Assembly: GCA_021791895.1 (NCBI GenBank)
Contig: JAJYVS010000006.1
Coordinates: 27,045-91,044, forward strand
DNA: 64,000 nt
Origin: Actinomycetes bacterium
Lineage (GTDB): Bacteria; Actinomycetota; Acidimicrobiia; Acidimicrobiales; RAAP-2
Direction: 5' to 3'
The notes beneath the pieces were generated by a model, which worked only from the letters and a program-made list of their open reading frames with translations, was not told the origin of the DNA and ran no database searches. This document shows, in pieces, positions 1 to 8,860 of this stretch (position 1 is the stretch's first letter; each line of letters starts with the position of its first letter). The translations under genes were made by a program, and so were the position numbers.

Positions 1-174
1 GCCGCGCCCCGACACGACGAACCAGTGCTCGGAGCGATGGCGGTGGCGCTGGTAGCTGAGGCGTCGACCGGGGTCGACGGTCAGGCGCTTCAGCTTGTGG
101 GTCGGCGCCTCGGCGAGCACCTCGAAGTGTCCCCAGGGTCGGCGTTCGATCCCCACGACGCGATTGTGGACCAA
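1..174 (-). CDS. cupin, mannose-6-phosphate isomerase-like (partial, runs off the left edge)
   Basis: Reverse-strand translation VVGIERRPWGHFEVLAEAPTHKLKRLTVDPGRRLSYQRHRHRSEHWFVVSGRG; RPWG..EVL and SYQRHRHRSEHW are typical of type II phosphomannose isomerase cupins. Absent from the ORF track because it is truncated. Confidence 0.6.
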   Translation of the reverse strand, partial: MVHNRVVGIERRPWGHFEVLAEAPTHKLKRLTVDPGRRLSYQRHRHRSEHWFVVSGRG

Positions 175-218
175 CTCGTCGGCGCCGTGCCGTCCGGGCC
201 TATGAGTCGTCTGGGCCT

Positions 219-1100
219 GTGCCGGGCTCGGCCGATACGCTGGTGCCGGTGGAGGTGACCTTCTTCGGGACCCGGGGGTCGTGCCCGTGCTCGGGCGGCG
301 CCTACCAGCGCTACGGCGGCAACACGCCGAGCGTGCTGGTCAAGACGAGCGACGAACTGATCGTCCTCGATCTCGGGACCGGGCTCCGGGCCCTCGGGGC
401 GCACGTGTCCTCCGACCACCCGGCCGGTGGGCCGCCGGTCCGGGCCACCGCCCTCCTCACGCACCTGCACTTCGACCACATCATCGGCCTGCCGTTCTTC
501 GGGCCGCTGCGCCACCACGACTCGGTCTTCGAGGTCTACGGACCACGACAACCGCGCGGCAACCTGGACAGCGCGTTGCGGGAGATCGTCCGACCGCCGT
601 TCTTCCCGGTGCAGCTCGACACGCTCCTGGCCGAGCTGCGCTTCCACGATCTCGCCGACGGCGACCACTTCGCCATCGGCGACGCCAAGGTGCGGGCCCG
701 GACGATCCAGCACCCGGGGACCACGCTCGGGTACCGGATCGACGCCGACGGCCGCTCGGTCGCGTACATCCCCGATCACCAGCAGGTCGGGGAGGGAGAG
801 CCCGAGGACGACGGCGCGCTCGAGCTGTGCGACGGGGCCGACCTGCTCGTGCACGACGCGCAGTACACCGACTTCGAGCTCTCGCACAAGCCCAAGTGGG
901 GGCACTGCACGGTCGACTACGCCGTGAACCTGGCCGTCCGGGCGGGCGTGGGCCACCTCGTCCTCTTCCACCACGACCCTTCGCACGACGACGAGATGCT
1001 GGACCGGATGCTCGAGCGGGCGGTCGAGCTGGCCCGGCCGAGCGGGCTCCGGGTGACCTCGGCCCGCGAGGGCGAGACCGTGCTCCCCGGAGGGCGCTGA
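219..1100 (+). CDS. MBL-fold metallo-hydrolase
   Basis: VTFFGTRGSCPCSG..YGGNTPS and THLHFDHIIGLPFF metal-binding motif; start may be about 12 codons downstream. Confidence 0.8.
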   Translation: MPGSADTLVPVEVTFFGTRGSCPCSGGAYQRYGGNTPSVLVKTSDELIVLDLGTGLRALGAHVSSDHPAGGPPVRATALLTHLHFDHIIGLPFFGPLRHHDSVFEVYGPRQPRGNLDSALREIVRPPFFPVQLDTLLAELRFHDLADGDHFAIGDAKVRARTIQHPGTTLGYRIDADGRSVAYIPDHQQVGEGEPEDDGALELCDGADLLVHDAQYTDFELSHKPKWGHCTVDYAVNLAVRAGVGHLVLFHHDPSHDDEMLDRMLERAVELARPSGLRVTSAREGETVLPGGR

Positions 1101-1124
1101 GCGCCCGGCTACCTTCGGCCGGCG

Positions 1125-1661
1125 ATGCCCAAGATCGTCCCCTCGGACACAATCGACGGCGTGGTCGTGGTCGAGCTCGACGTCCACGCCGATCAACGGG
1201 GCACCTTCGTCGAGCCGTGGCGCAAGGAGTGGTTCCCCGACCGGCCCGACATGGTCCAGGCCAACCACTCCGAGAAGGTCCTCGGGTCCCTGGTCGGCCT
1301 CCACTACCACCTGAAGCAGGCGGACTACTGGTACGTGGTCCGTGGTCGGGCCACGGTGGTGCTCAAAGACCTGCGGCCCGGCAGTCCGACGAGCACCCGG
1401 ACCCTGGTTCTCGAGCTCGGCGAGGCCGACCGCCGCGGGGTCTACATCCCCCCCGGGGTCGCCCACGGGTTCGCCGCCCACAGCGCACTCACCCTCTGGT
1501 ACATGGTGGACCGGACCTACGATCCCGACGACGAGCTCGGGGTGGCGTGGGACGACCCGGACCTGGCCATCGACTGGGGGATCCCGGACCCCGTGCTCTC
1601 GGTGCGGGACCAGCGCAATCCCCGCCTGGCCGAGATCCCCGCCGAGCTCCTCCCGTCCTAA
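1125..1661 (+). CDS. rfbC: dTDP-4-dehydrorhamnose 3,5-epimerase family
   Basis: DQRGTFVEPWR, QANHSEKVLGSLVGLHYH, YIPPGVAHGF motifs. Confidence 0.85.
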   Translation: MPKIVPSDTIDGVVVVELDVHADQRGTFVEPWRKEWFPDRPDMVQANHSEKVLGSLVGLHYHLKQADYWYVVRGRATVVLKDLRPGSPTSTRTLVLELGEADRRGVYIPPGVAHGFAAHSALTLWYMVDRTYDPDDELGVAWDDPDLAIDWGIPDPVLSVRDQRNPRLAEIPAELLPS

Positions 1662-1727
1662 GACCTCCCGGCGGCCCTGGCCGCGCGGCTGTGGGCGCCC
1701 CGTGGCGGTGGGGTCCCGTTTTTCCTG

Positions 1728-2618
1728 TTGAATTGGGTGGTGGTTGTCGTCGCCGTCCTGTTCGTCGTCGCGGTCCTCGCCGGACTCGCGTTTTGGGTCC
1801 TGCGTCGTCGCGGCTCCGACGAGATGCACTCGGTCGCCGGCTACCAGCACCGGTTGGAACGCCTCGAGGAGGTCCGTCGCCGCCAGCTCGGCTCGGTCCG
1901 GGTGATCGGGGGCACGAGCCCCGAGGAGGACCAGGCCAGCCAGCCGGTGATCGGCGAGAGCGGTCACCTCGAGATCTCCTCGTCGTCCTCGCGCCGACGG
2001 ATGCCCGAGGATTCCGACCGTCCCCGTGTCCGCGAACGGCGAGGTTCGCCGACCCACGGGCCCCGACGGGACATGGCCATCGCCCGGATGGGCCACCGCC
2101 CGCGCCGACTGGGCGCGCCGATCGCGGCCGCGGTGGCGGTCATCGTCCTCGTCACCGGGCTGGCGATCGCCGGGGCGCACTCGCGCACCCCGAGCTCGAC
2201 CACCCAGACCACGACCGGGCACCACCAGGGCGGGACCGCCGGGTCGAAGAGCACCACCACGACCACCACCACGACCCCGAAGCCGACGACCTTCACCGCC
2301 AGCTCGACCAGCGGTTCGAACGCCGACTACCCGTTGCCCTTTGCCTCGTACACGGTCGTGGTGACCGCCACCTCGGCCGATTGCTACGTCCAGGTCACCA
2401 ACGCATCGGGCCAGGTCCCCTACGCCGCGGTGCTCCACGCCGGCCAGCACCAGCAGCTGACCCTGACCGGGGACGCCACGATCGTGCTCGGGGCCCCGGC
2501 CTACGCCCAAGTGGAGGTCGACCGCACCCCGGTCACCTTCCCCTCACCCGTTCCGGCCCCGCTCAACCTCGTCTTCCAGGCGACCGCGCCGTCGTCGACG
2601 ACCTCCACCACCTCGTGA
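1728..2618 (+). CDS. hypothetical membrane protein with Thr-rich extracytoplasmic linker
   Basis: N-terminal TM segment, second TM near aa 130, then TTTTTTTTPKPTT linker. Confidence 0.6.
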   Translation: MNWVVVVVAVLFVVAVLAGLAFWVLRRRGSDEMHSVAGYQHRLERLEEVRRRQLGSVRVIGGTSPEEDQASQPVIGESGHLEISSSSSRRRMPEDSDRPRVRERRGSPTHGPRRDMAIARMGHRPRRLGAPIAAAVAVIVLVTGLAIAGAHSRTPSSTTQTTTGHHQGGTAGSKSTTTTTTTTPKPTTFTASSTSGSNADYPLPFASYTVVVTATSADCYVQVTNASGQVPYAAVLHAGQHQQLTLTGDATIVLGAPAYAQVEVDRTPVTFPSPVPAPLNLVFQATAPSSTTSTTS

Positions 2619-2775
2619 GGCGAGGGCCCTCTCGGTGGCCCGACGCCGGGCGGCACGCCAGGGGCGGTGCCCCCGGAACCGGGGCTTGATCCACCCGGCC
2701 GGCGGGCGAGGGCGACGGGAGGGGACGCGTCCTGCCTGTTGGCGGGGGCGCTCGCCTGCGGGTCTGAAGTTGTTA

Positions 2776-2787
2776 CTATCGAGATAG
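2776..2787. promoter_or_regulatory. candidate operator/-10 region upstream of sufB
   Basis: Inverted repeat CTATC-GA-GATAG overlapping a TACTAT -10-like hexamer, about 60 nt upstream of sufB in an AT-richer patch. Confidence 0.35.
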
Positions 2788-2848
2788 GGGAAATACCAAG
2801 GTGGTCGAGCGGCCCCGGGGGTCGCCCCGAGCCGAATACGGAGTCCTT

Positions 2849-4270
2849 ATGGCGTTGACGGATCTCGATCTCGGTCGTTACCAGCTCGGTTGGAGCGACG
2901 AGGAGGACTACGTCTTCAAGCCCAAGAAGGGGCTGAACCAGGACATCGTGCGGGAGATGTCGGCCATCAAGAAGGAACCCGATTGGATGCGGGACTTCCG
3001 CCTGAAGGCCCTCGGCCGCTTCGAGCGAAAGCCGATGTTCCCGCTGTTCCGGGGCATGGGCGAGCGGATCGCGCACGACCTGGCCGATCTCGACTTTTCC
3101 AACATCTTCTACTACGTGAAGCCGACCGAGTCCCAGGTGAAGGACTGGAACGACCTTCCCGACTCGATCAAGAGGACCTACGAGCGGCTGGGGATCCCCG
3201 AGGCCGAGCGCAAGTACCTCGCCGGGGTCACCGCCCAGTACGAGAGCGAGGTGGTGTTCCACCGCAACCGGGCGGACCTGGAGGCCCAGGGGGTGCTGTT
3301 CTGCGACATGGACACCGCGGTGCGGGAGTACCCCGACATCGTCCGTCGCTGGTTCGGCACGATCATCCCGCCCAACGACAACAAGTTCGCCGCCCTCAAC
3401 TCGGCGGTCTGGTCGGGCGGGTCGTTCATCTACGTGCCGCCGGGGGTGAAGGTCGACATGCCCTTGCAGGCCTACTTCCGGATCAACGCCGAGAACATGG
3501 GCCAGTTCGAGCGGACCCTCATCATCGCCGACGAGGGCGCCCAGGTGCACTACATCGAGGGGTGCTCAGCCCCGGTGTACTCGACCGACTCGCTGCACTC
3601 GGCGGTCGTCGAGCTGGTGGCCCTCCCCGGGAGCCGGATCACCTACACGACCATCCAGAACTGGTCGAACAACGTCTACAACCTGGTCACCAAGCGGGCC
3701 CGGGCCGAGGCCGAGGCCCGGGTCGAGTGGGTGGACGGGAACATCGGTTCCCGGCTGACCATGAAGTACCCCTCGGTCTACCTGATGGGCCCCAAGGCCT
3801 CGGGCGAGGTGCTCTCGGTGGCCTACGCCGGGCCGGGTCAGCACCAGGACGCCGGGGCCAAGATGATCCACGCCGCCCCCGAGACCACCTCGACGATCGT
3901 GTCGAAGTCGATCTCCAAGGACGGCGGGGCGACCACCTACCGGGGGACGGTCCACGTCGATCCGGGCGCCACCGGTGCCAAGTCGTTCGTCCGATGCGAC
4001 GCCCTGCTGCTCGACGACCTCTCGATCTCCGAGACCAAGCCCTACATGGAGGTGGGCGAGCGCGACGCCAGCATCGGCCACGAGGCCACGGTGGCGAAGA
4101 TCGGCGAGGACCAGCTCTTCTACCTGATGAGCCGGGGGCTCTCGGAGTCCGAGGCCATGGGCATGATCGTCAACGGCTTCATCGAGCCGGTGACCAAGAC
4201 TTTGCCGATGGAGTACGCGGTCGAGTGGAGCCGGCTGATCGAGCTGCAGATGGAGGGCTCGGTCGGCTGA
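2849..4270 (+). CDS. sufB: Fe-S cluster assembly protein SufB
   Basis: [69 protein letters not shown]-type C-terminus; ATG at 2849 preferred over the longer ORF. Confidence 0.95.
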   Translation: MALTDLDLGRYQLGWSDEEDYVFKPKKGLNQDIVREMSAIKKEPDWMRDFRLKALGRFERKPMFPLFRGMGERIAHDLADLDFSNIFYYVKPTESQVKDWNDLPDSIKRTYERLGIPEAERKYLAGVTAQYESEVVFHRNRADLEAQGVLFCDMDTAVREYPDIVRRWFGTIIPPNDNKFAALNSAVWSGGSFIYVPPGVKVDMPLQAYFRINAENMGQFERTLIIADEGAQVHYIEGCSAPVYSTDSLHSAVVELVALPGSRITYTTIQNWSNNVYNLVTKRARAEAEARVEWVDGNIGSRLTMKYPSVYLMGPKASGEVLSVAYAGPGQHQDAGAKMIHAAPETTSTIVSKSISKDGGATTYRGTVHVDPGATGAKSFVRCDALLLDDLSISETKPYMEVGERDASIGHEATVAKIGEDQLFYLMSRGLSESEAMGMIVNGFIEPVTKTLPMEYAVEWSRLIELQMEGSVG

Positions 4271-4312
4271 ACCGGTGTCCGCGCCGCACCCTCTTGATGG
4301 CAGCATGGTTCG

Positions 4313-4657
4313 ATGCCGATGCGCGAGGAGTGCAAGCACTTCCAGAGCAGGACCTACCCCTCGGGCGAGGTGGCGCGCTTCTGCGTCCTCGACCTCGCAC
4401 CCGAGGCCCCGTGGCGTTGCCCGGAGGACTGTCCCCGCTACGAGCGGCGGTTGGCCGACGTCGGTTGGGTCCACGGGAGCTTGATCGAGCCACCGGTCGA
4501 GGACGAGCCCTCGGTGGAGGGGGAGCCGGTGGGCGACCTCTTGGAACGGGCCGAGGAGGTCGTGAACGACGTCTCGGAGGAGGCCCTGGCCGAGGCCAGG
4601 GCGAGAGACGCCCGCGAGTCCCGGGCCCGCCGGCGCTGGTTCGGGCGACGCCGCTGA
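4313..4657 (+). CDS. hypothetical 4-Cys protein between sufB and sufD
   Basis: MREECKHF...RFCVLDLAPEAPWRCPEDCPRYERR; co-directional, tight spacing in the suf operon. Confidence 0.7.
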   Translation: MPMREECKHFQSRTYPSGEVARFCVLDLAPEAPWRCPEDCPRYERRLADVGWVHGSLIEPPVEDEPSVEGEPVGDLLERAEEVVNDVSEEALAEARARDARESRARRRWFGRRR

Positions 4658-4699
4658 GTCGGCCCCAGGCCGTGTCCCCGATCGCTCCGGGAGGGTGCC

Positions 4700-5995
4700 G
4701 TGCGACACTTCGGCGCTGACGCCTCCGGCGCGCTCGGCGGCCCCGACTGGCTGAGCGAGCGGAGGAGGGCGGCGCTGGAGCGCCTCGACGAGCTCGCCCC
4801 GCCGACGGCCGACGGCGCCGAGGTGTGGCGCTACTCGCCGATCGATCAGCTCGACCTCGACGCCTTCACCCCGGCTGGGGCGGCACGAAGCGACCTGTCC
4901 GGTGCGCTCACCCTGGCCGAGGAGTTCGGCCGCGGCCCGCGGATCGTCGTGGCCAACGGGCGCATCGTCTCGGTGGAGCGGGGGACGCTGGCCCAGAGCG
5001 TCGGGTTCGGGCCCGCCCCGGGGTCGGGGGGGACGTCCGAGGCGCTCGGCACGGTGGCCGGCGCCAACGACTTCTTCGTGACCCTGAACGACGCCTTCCT
5101 CCCCGATGTCGCCGTGCTCGAGGTGCCGCCGAAGGTGGTGCTCGAGGAGCCGGTCGTGATCGTCCACTGGCACGACCCCGCCGGTCCGGACGGTCCGGCG
5201 CCGAGCACCTTCGCCCGCACGCTGGTCCACGTCTCCGAGGACGCCCAGGCCCAGGTGATCGAGGTGTACGCCGGAGGGCAAGGACCCGGTCGCTCACTCG
5301 TGGTCCCGGTCGGCGAGCTGGTGGTCGAGGACCGCGGCCGGCTGGCCTACGTCATGGTCCAGAACCTCGGTCCCCACTGCTGGACGCTGGCCCGGATCGG
5401 GGCCAGCGTCGGGCGGGACGCGACCCTGCGGACCTTCACGGCGGGGCTGGGTGCCGCCTACGGCCGTTGCCGCCTCGACGCGTCGGCGTCGGGCGAGGGC
5501 GGTTCCACCGAGATCACCAGCGTCTACCTCGGCTCGGGTGACCAGGTCCATGACGTCCGCACCATGCAGGACCACGTCGCCGCCCACACTACGAGCGACC
5601 TGCTCTGCAAGGGGGCGGTGGCCGAGCGCTCGAGCTCGATCTACTCCGGCCTGATCCGGGTCAGGAACGGCGCGGTGCGCTCGGACGCCGTGCAGACCAA
5701 TCACAACCTGGTGCTCGACGAGAGCGCCCACGCCTCGTCGTTGCCGATCCTCGACATCGAGGAGAACGACGTGCGGTGTGCCCACGCGTCGAGCGTCGGG
5801 CCCCTGAACGAGGACCAGCGCTACTACCTCGAATCGCGTGGCCTGTCTCCCGAGCGGGCCGAGCGGCTCATCGTCCTCGGCTTCTTCGAGGACATCGTGG
5901 CGCGGGCTCCGATCTCCTCTGCTCAGGGGCCGCTCAGGTCCCGCATCGGGCATCGCCTCGGGGCCCTGCTCGGCCGGGGGGGCGGCGATGGCTGA
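4700..5995 (+). CDS. sufD: Fe-S cluster assembly protein SufD
   Basis: C-terminal SufBD domain: LCKGAVAERSSSIYSGLIRVRNGAVRSDAVQTNHNLVLDESAHASSLPILDIEENDVRCAHASSVGPL. Confidence 0.93.
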   Translation: MRHFGADASGALGGPDWLSERRRAALERLDELAPPTADGAEVWRYSPIDQLDLDAFTPAGAARSDLSGALTLAEEFGRGPRIVVANGRIVSVERGTLAQSVGFGPAPGSGGTSEALGTVAGANDFFVTLNDAFLPDVAVLEVPPKVVLEEPVVIVHWHDPAGPDGPAPSTFARTLVHVSEDAQAQVIEVYAGGQGPGRSLVVPVGELVVEDRGRLAYVMVQNLGPHCWTLARIGASVGRDATLRTFTAGLGAAYGRCRLDASASGEGGSTEITSVYLGSGDQVHDVRTMQDHVAAHTTSDLLCKGAVAERSSSIYSGLIRVRNGAVRSDAVQTNHNLVLDESAHASSLPILDIEENDVRCAHASSVGPLNEDQRYYLESRGLSPERAERLIVLGFFEDIVARAPISSAQGPLRSRIGHRLGALLGRGGGDG

Positions 5996-6305
5996 GCGGG
6001 TGGTCCTGTGCAAGCGGGACGAGATCGCCCCCGGTGAGGCTCGCCGGTTCGACGTGGGGACCACGGCCGTCGCCCTCGTCCGGGTGGGAGACGACTTCTA
6101 CGTCCTCTCGGACCGCTGCAGCCACGAGGACTACTCGTTGTCCGAGGGGGAGGTCTGGGTCGACGAGTGCGAGCTCGAGTGCCCGCGTCACGGGAGCACG
6201 TTCGATCTCCGGACCGGGGAGCCCTGTTCGCTGCCGGCCACCACCCCGGTGCCGATCTACGAGGTCGAGGTGGAGGGCGGCGAGGTCGCGGTGATCCTGT
6301 CGTGA
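5988..6305 (+). CDS. Rieske-type (non-heme) ferredoxin
   Basis: CSH...CPRHGSTFDLRTGEP Rieske motif; overlaps sufD and sufC ends. Confidence 0.9.
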   Translation: MAERVVLCKRDEIAPGEARRFDVGTTAVALVRVGDDFYVLSDRCSHEDYSLSEGEVWVDECELECPRHGSTFDLRTGEPCSLPATTPVPIYEVEVEGGEVAVILS

Positions 6306-7063
6306 CGGCCGCGTCCACCGACACCCTCAGGGTCTCGGGCCTGGTCGCCGAGGTCGGCGGCGTGGAGATCCTCCACGGCGTCGATTTCGAGGTGGCCCCC
6401 GGCGAGGTCCACGTCGTCATGGGCCCGAACGGGTCGGGCAAGAGCACGCTGGCCCACGCCGTGATGGGCCGGCCGGGCACGACGGTGACCGCCGGTCGGA
6501 TCGCCATCGGTGACACCGATCTCGGCGCGCTCCCGAGCTGGCTCCGGGCCCGGGCCGGGCTGTTCCTGGCCCTGCAGCAGCCGATCGAGGTACCGGGCGT
6601 CGGCCTCGAAGCCCTGCTCACCGAGGCGCTCGAGGCGACCGGTCGGGTCGGCGCCCGGGTTTCCGAGGTGCTCGGGAGCGAGGCCGATCAGATCGGGTTC
6701 GACCGGCGCTTCCTCCAACGGGCGCTCAACGTCGATTTGTCGGGAGGGGAGCGCAAACGCAACGAGATCCTCCAGCTCGGGGTGATCCGCCCGCGCTTCG
6801 CCGTCCTCGACGAGATCGACTCGGGCCTCGACGTGGACGCGCTCGCCGCCGTCGCCCGACGGATCGAGCGGGCCACCTCGGAGTGGGGTCTCGGGGTCGT
6901 GGCCGTGACCCACTTCCGGCGGCTACTCGAGGAGCTCCGGGCCGACCGGGTGCACGTCATGGTCGGGGGTCGGATCGTGGCCGATGGCGGCCCGGAGCTC
7001 GCCGAGGAGCTCGACGCCTCCGGCTACGCCGGGTACGACCCCGGGGTCCCCACGGACCGCTGA
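6302..7063 (+). CDS. sufC: SUF ATPase SufC (copy 1)
   Basis: Walker A GPNGSGKST, LSGGERKRNEILQ signature, Walker B AVLDEIDSGLD; GTG start at 6302 overlapping the Rieske stop. Confidence 0.92.
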   Translation: MTAASTDTLRVSGLVAEVGGVEILHGVDFEVAPGEVHVVMGPNGSGKSTLAHAVMGRPGTTVTAGRIAIGDTDLGALPSWLRARAGLFLALQQPIEVPGVGLEALLTEALEATGRVGARVSEVLGSEADQIGFDRRFLQRALNVDLSGGERKRNEILQLGVIRPRFAVLDEIDSGLDVDALAAVARRIERATSEWGLGVVAVTHFRRLLEELRADRVHVMVGGRIVADGGPELAEELDASGYAGYDPGVPTDR

Positions 7064-7064
7064 C

Positions 7065-7095
7065 GCCGGCCGCTGGGCGGGGCCTCAGCGCCGGC
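7065..7095. terminator. hairpin between convergent genes, candidate bidirectional terminator
   Basis: GCCGGC-CGCTG / CAGC-GCCGGC, 10-bp stem with one bulge, directly after the sufC stop. Confidence 0.5.
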
Positions 7096-7112
7096 GCACC
7101 CGACCCGAGGGC

Positions 7113-7634
7113 TCAGGTCGGGCTACTCCCGCCCCCGCCGTTGGCGCACAGGGACCCGAGGAAGGTGCCGGTCCCCGCGTGCCCGGGGTCAGCGGCGTAG
7201 CCCGGGTCGGGCAGCACGGCACCGATGTCCACGAAGGTTCCCGAAATCGTCGAGCCCGACTTGGTGATGCTGGTGGCGATGAGGACGTGGACGATGCCAT
7301 CCATCAGAGGGAGGCTCGGGGGCGGTGCCGAGCTGTCGCCCGGCCTGGTCGTGAAGGTGAACGTCCCGCTGCAGTCGCCCATCGCCGGCACGTTGTCGGC
7401 GAAGCCCTTGAAGGAGCTGGGTGCGGGGCCCCCGCTGAGAAGGTTGTCCTGGGACCACTGGGCGCCCCAGAATTCGACCGTGCTCTGGGGCGTCGCACTG
7501 CCGTCCCCGATCACGAACCAGCTCGTGGAGGCGGCGCCGGCGCTCCCCGCTGCCGGGCCCAGCAACGGAACGAGGATCACGAGACCCGTGAGGGCCGCTC
7601 CGACCAGCAAACGGGGAATGCCGCGCACCTTCAT
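7113..7634 (-). CDS. secreted hypothetical protein
   Basis: Signal peptide MKVRGIPRLLVGAALTGLVILVPLLGPAAGSAGA; SD-like GGGAGGTGGCAC before ATG. Confidence 0.65.
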   Translation of the reverse strand: MKVRGIPRLLVGAALTGLVILVPLLGPAAGSAGAASTSWFVIGDGSATPQSTVEFWGAQWSQDNLLSGGPAPSSFKGFADNVPAMGDCSGTFTFTTRPGDSSAPPPSLPLMDGIVHVLIATSITKSGSTISGTFVDIGAVLPDPGYAADPGHAGTGTFLGSLCANGGGGSSPT

Positions 7635-7949
7635 GTGCCACCTCCCTGGAATGGAACCCTGAGGCTAGCCCTTGGAGCACTGATAGTGGTGGAATATCCA
7701 CTCTTCGTGACGATTTTGCGTCGCTAGCGCGCCGGCCAACGCTCAATGTGGTCGTAGTTCTACCCTGGGTGGTGGTTGGTCACGGACTTTCCCGGGGCGT
7801 TCCGGCATCGGCCTCCCGGGGCAGGGCAGGGTCTCGGGGACGCCCTTCGGCGGGGGATGACGGGTACCGGAAGTGGCCATGGCCGGGGCCGTCCACCGGC
7901 TGGAGGCAGTCCCGGGGTCGCCGGCACCGGGACGCCCTGCACCCGTTCA

Positions 7950-8280
7950 CCGACTCAGCGGTGCACGACATCGACCTCGACGGCCAGCTCTGGCTCGGGA
8001 CCGTCTCCGACCCGGCCACCTGGTACCACCCCGCTCACCGTCGCGGCTGGTGACCGACACCCTGCCGACCACCTCGGCGGCCAACGAGGGGGGTGACGTC
8101 CAGATCATTGCCGAATCGCGGGCCCAAGAGATGCCGACCGGGTTCGTCGGGAGAACACCGCCGACCAACCCCTCGAGGTCAACGACCAGCCGCTCGACGT
8201 GAACCCGTCGCTCCTGGCGTCTCCCGAGAGCGGTCCGGCCACGACCGTGCCGCGCCCGACCCCGTCCTTTCGACCCCGCG
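7950..8280 (+). pseudogene. possible decayed coding sequence
   Basis: Codon-like reading switches frame: HPFTDSAVHDIDLDGQLWLGTVSDPATWYHP..., then VTDTLPTTSAANEGGDVQIIAESRAQEM, then ENTADQPLEVNDQPLDVNPSLLASPESGP. Confidence 0.3.
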
Positions 8281-8334
8281 CGTGCCGAGCGACCGCCGGC
8301 GCACCACCCTCGCCCCGTTGGCCCCGGCCGGGGG

Positions 8335-8835
8335 TCAGGAAGCCTTGGCGAGCTCGTCGAGGCCCTGGACCAGCGCGTTCCAGCTCAAGGTGGCGCACTT
8401 GATGCGGACCGGGAACTTCACCACCCCCTGAAGGGCGGCCAGCTCGCCGAGCGAGGCCAGATCGACCGGCTCGGGCTCGGTTGGTGGGTCTTCGGTCCCG
8501 GTGGTGCGGTCGTCGTCGGAGAGCGACGCCTCGTGGACCGACATCATCGCCTTGAAGACCGCGACGAGCTCCCGGACCTCGGTGATCGACTTGCCCTTCA
8601 CGGCCGCCGACATGAGCGAACCCGAGGACTGGCTGATCGAGCACCCCGAGCCGGCGACCTTGATGTCCCGCAGCGTGCCGTCGACCACCTCGAGGCTGAG
8701 GACGACCTCGTCACCGCACAGCGGGTTGAAGCCCTCGACCCGGTGGGCCGGCGGGGTCGGCAGCTCCCCCCGGTTCCGGGGCGAGCGGTAGTGGTCGAGG
8801 ATGATCTCGCGGTAGAGCTCTTCGAGGTCGGGCAT
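8335..8835 (-). CDS. sufU: Fe-S assembly scaffold SufU
   Basis: MPDLEELYREIILDHYRSPRNRG, NPLCGDEVVL, GSGCSISQSSGSLM, Cys in RIKCATLSWNAL. Confidence 0.92.
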   Translation of the reverse strand: MPDLEELYREIILDHYRSPRNRGELPTPPAHRVEGFNPLCGDEVVLSLEVVDGTLRDIKVAGSGCSISQSSGSLMSAAVKGKSITEVRELVAVFKAMMSVHEASLSDDDRTTGTEDPPTEPEPVDLASLGELAALQGVVKFPVRIKCATLSWNALVQGLDELAKAS

Positions 8836-8860
8836 CAGCGCTGGTCGGGGGCTATCAGGC

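Noticed and set aside
2249-2290. Short ACC/ACG trinucleotide-rich run
   Set aside because: Encodes an ordinary Thr-rich linker; no evidence for a functional DNA repeat.
90-2510. 806-aa reverse ORF and the matching 802-aa forward ORF 281-2689
   Set aside because: Low-complexity Arg/Gly/Pro-rich shadow translations of the MBL hydrolase, rfbC and membrane protein; no family motifs.
2890-4719. 609-aa forward ORF in another frame over sufB
   Set aside because: Out-of-frame shadow; sufB is in the 2849 frame.
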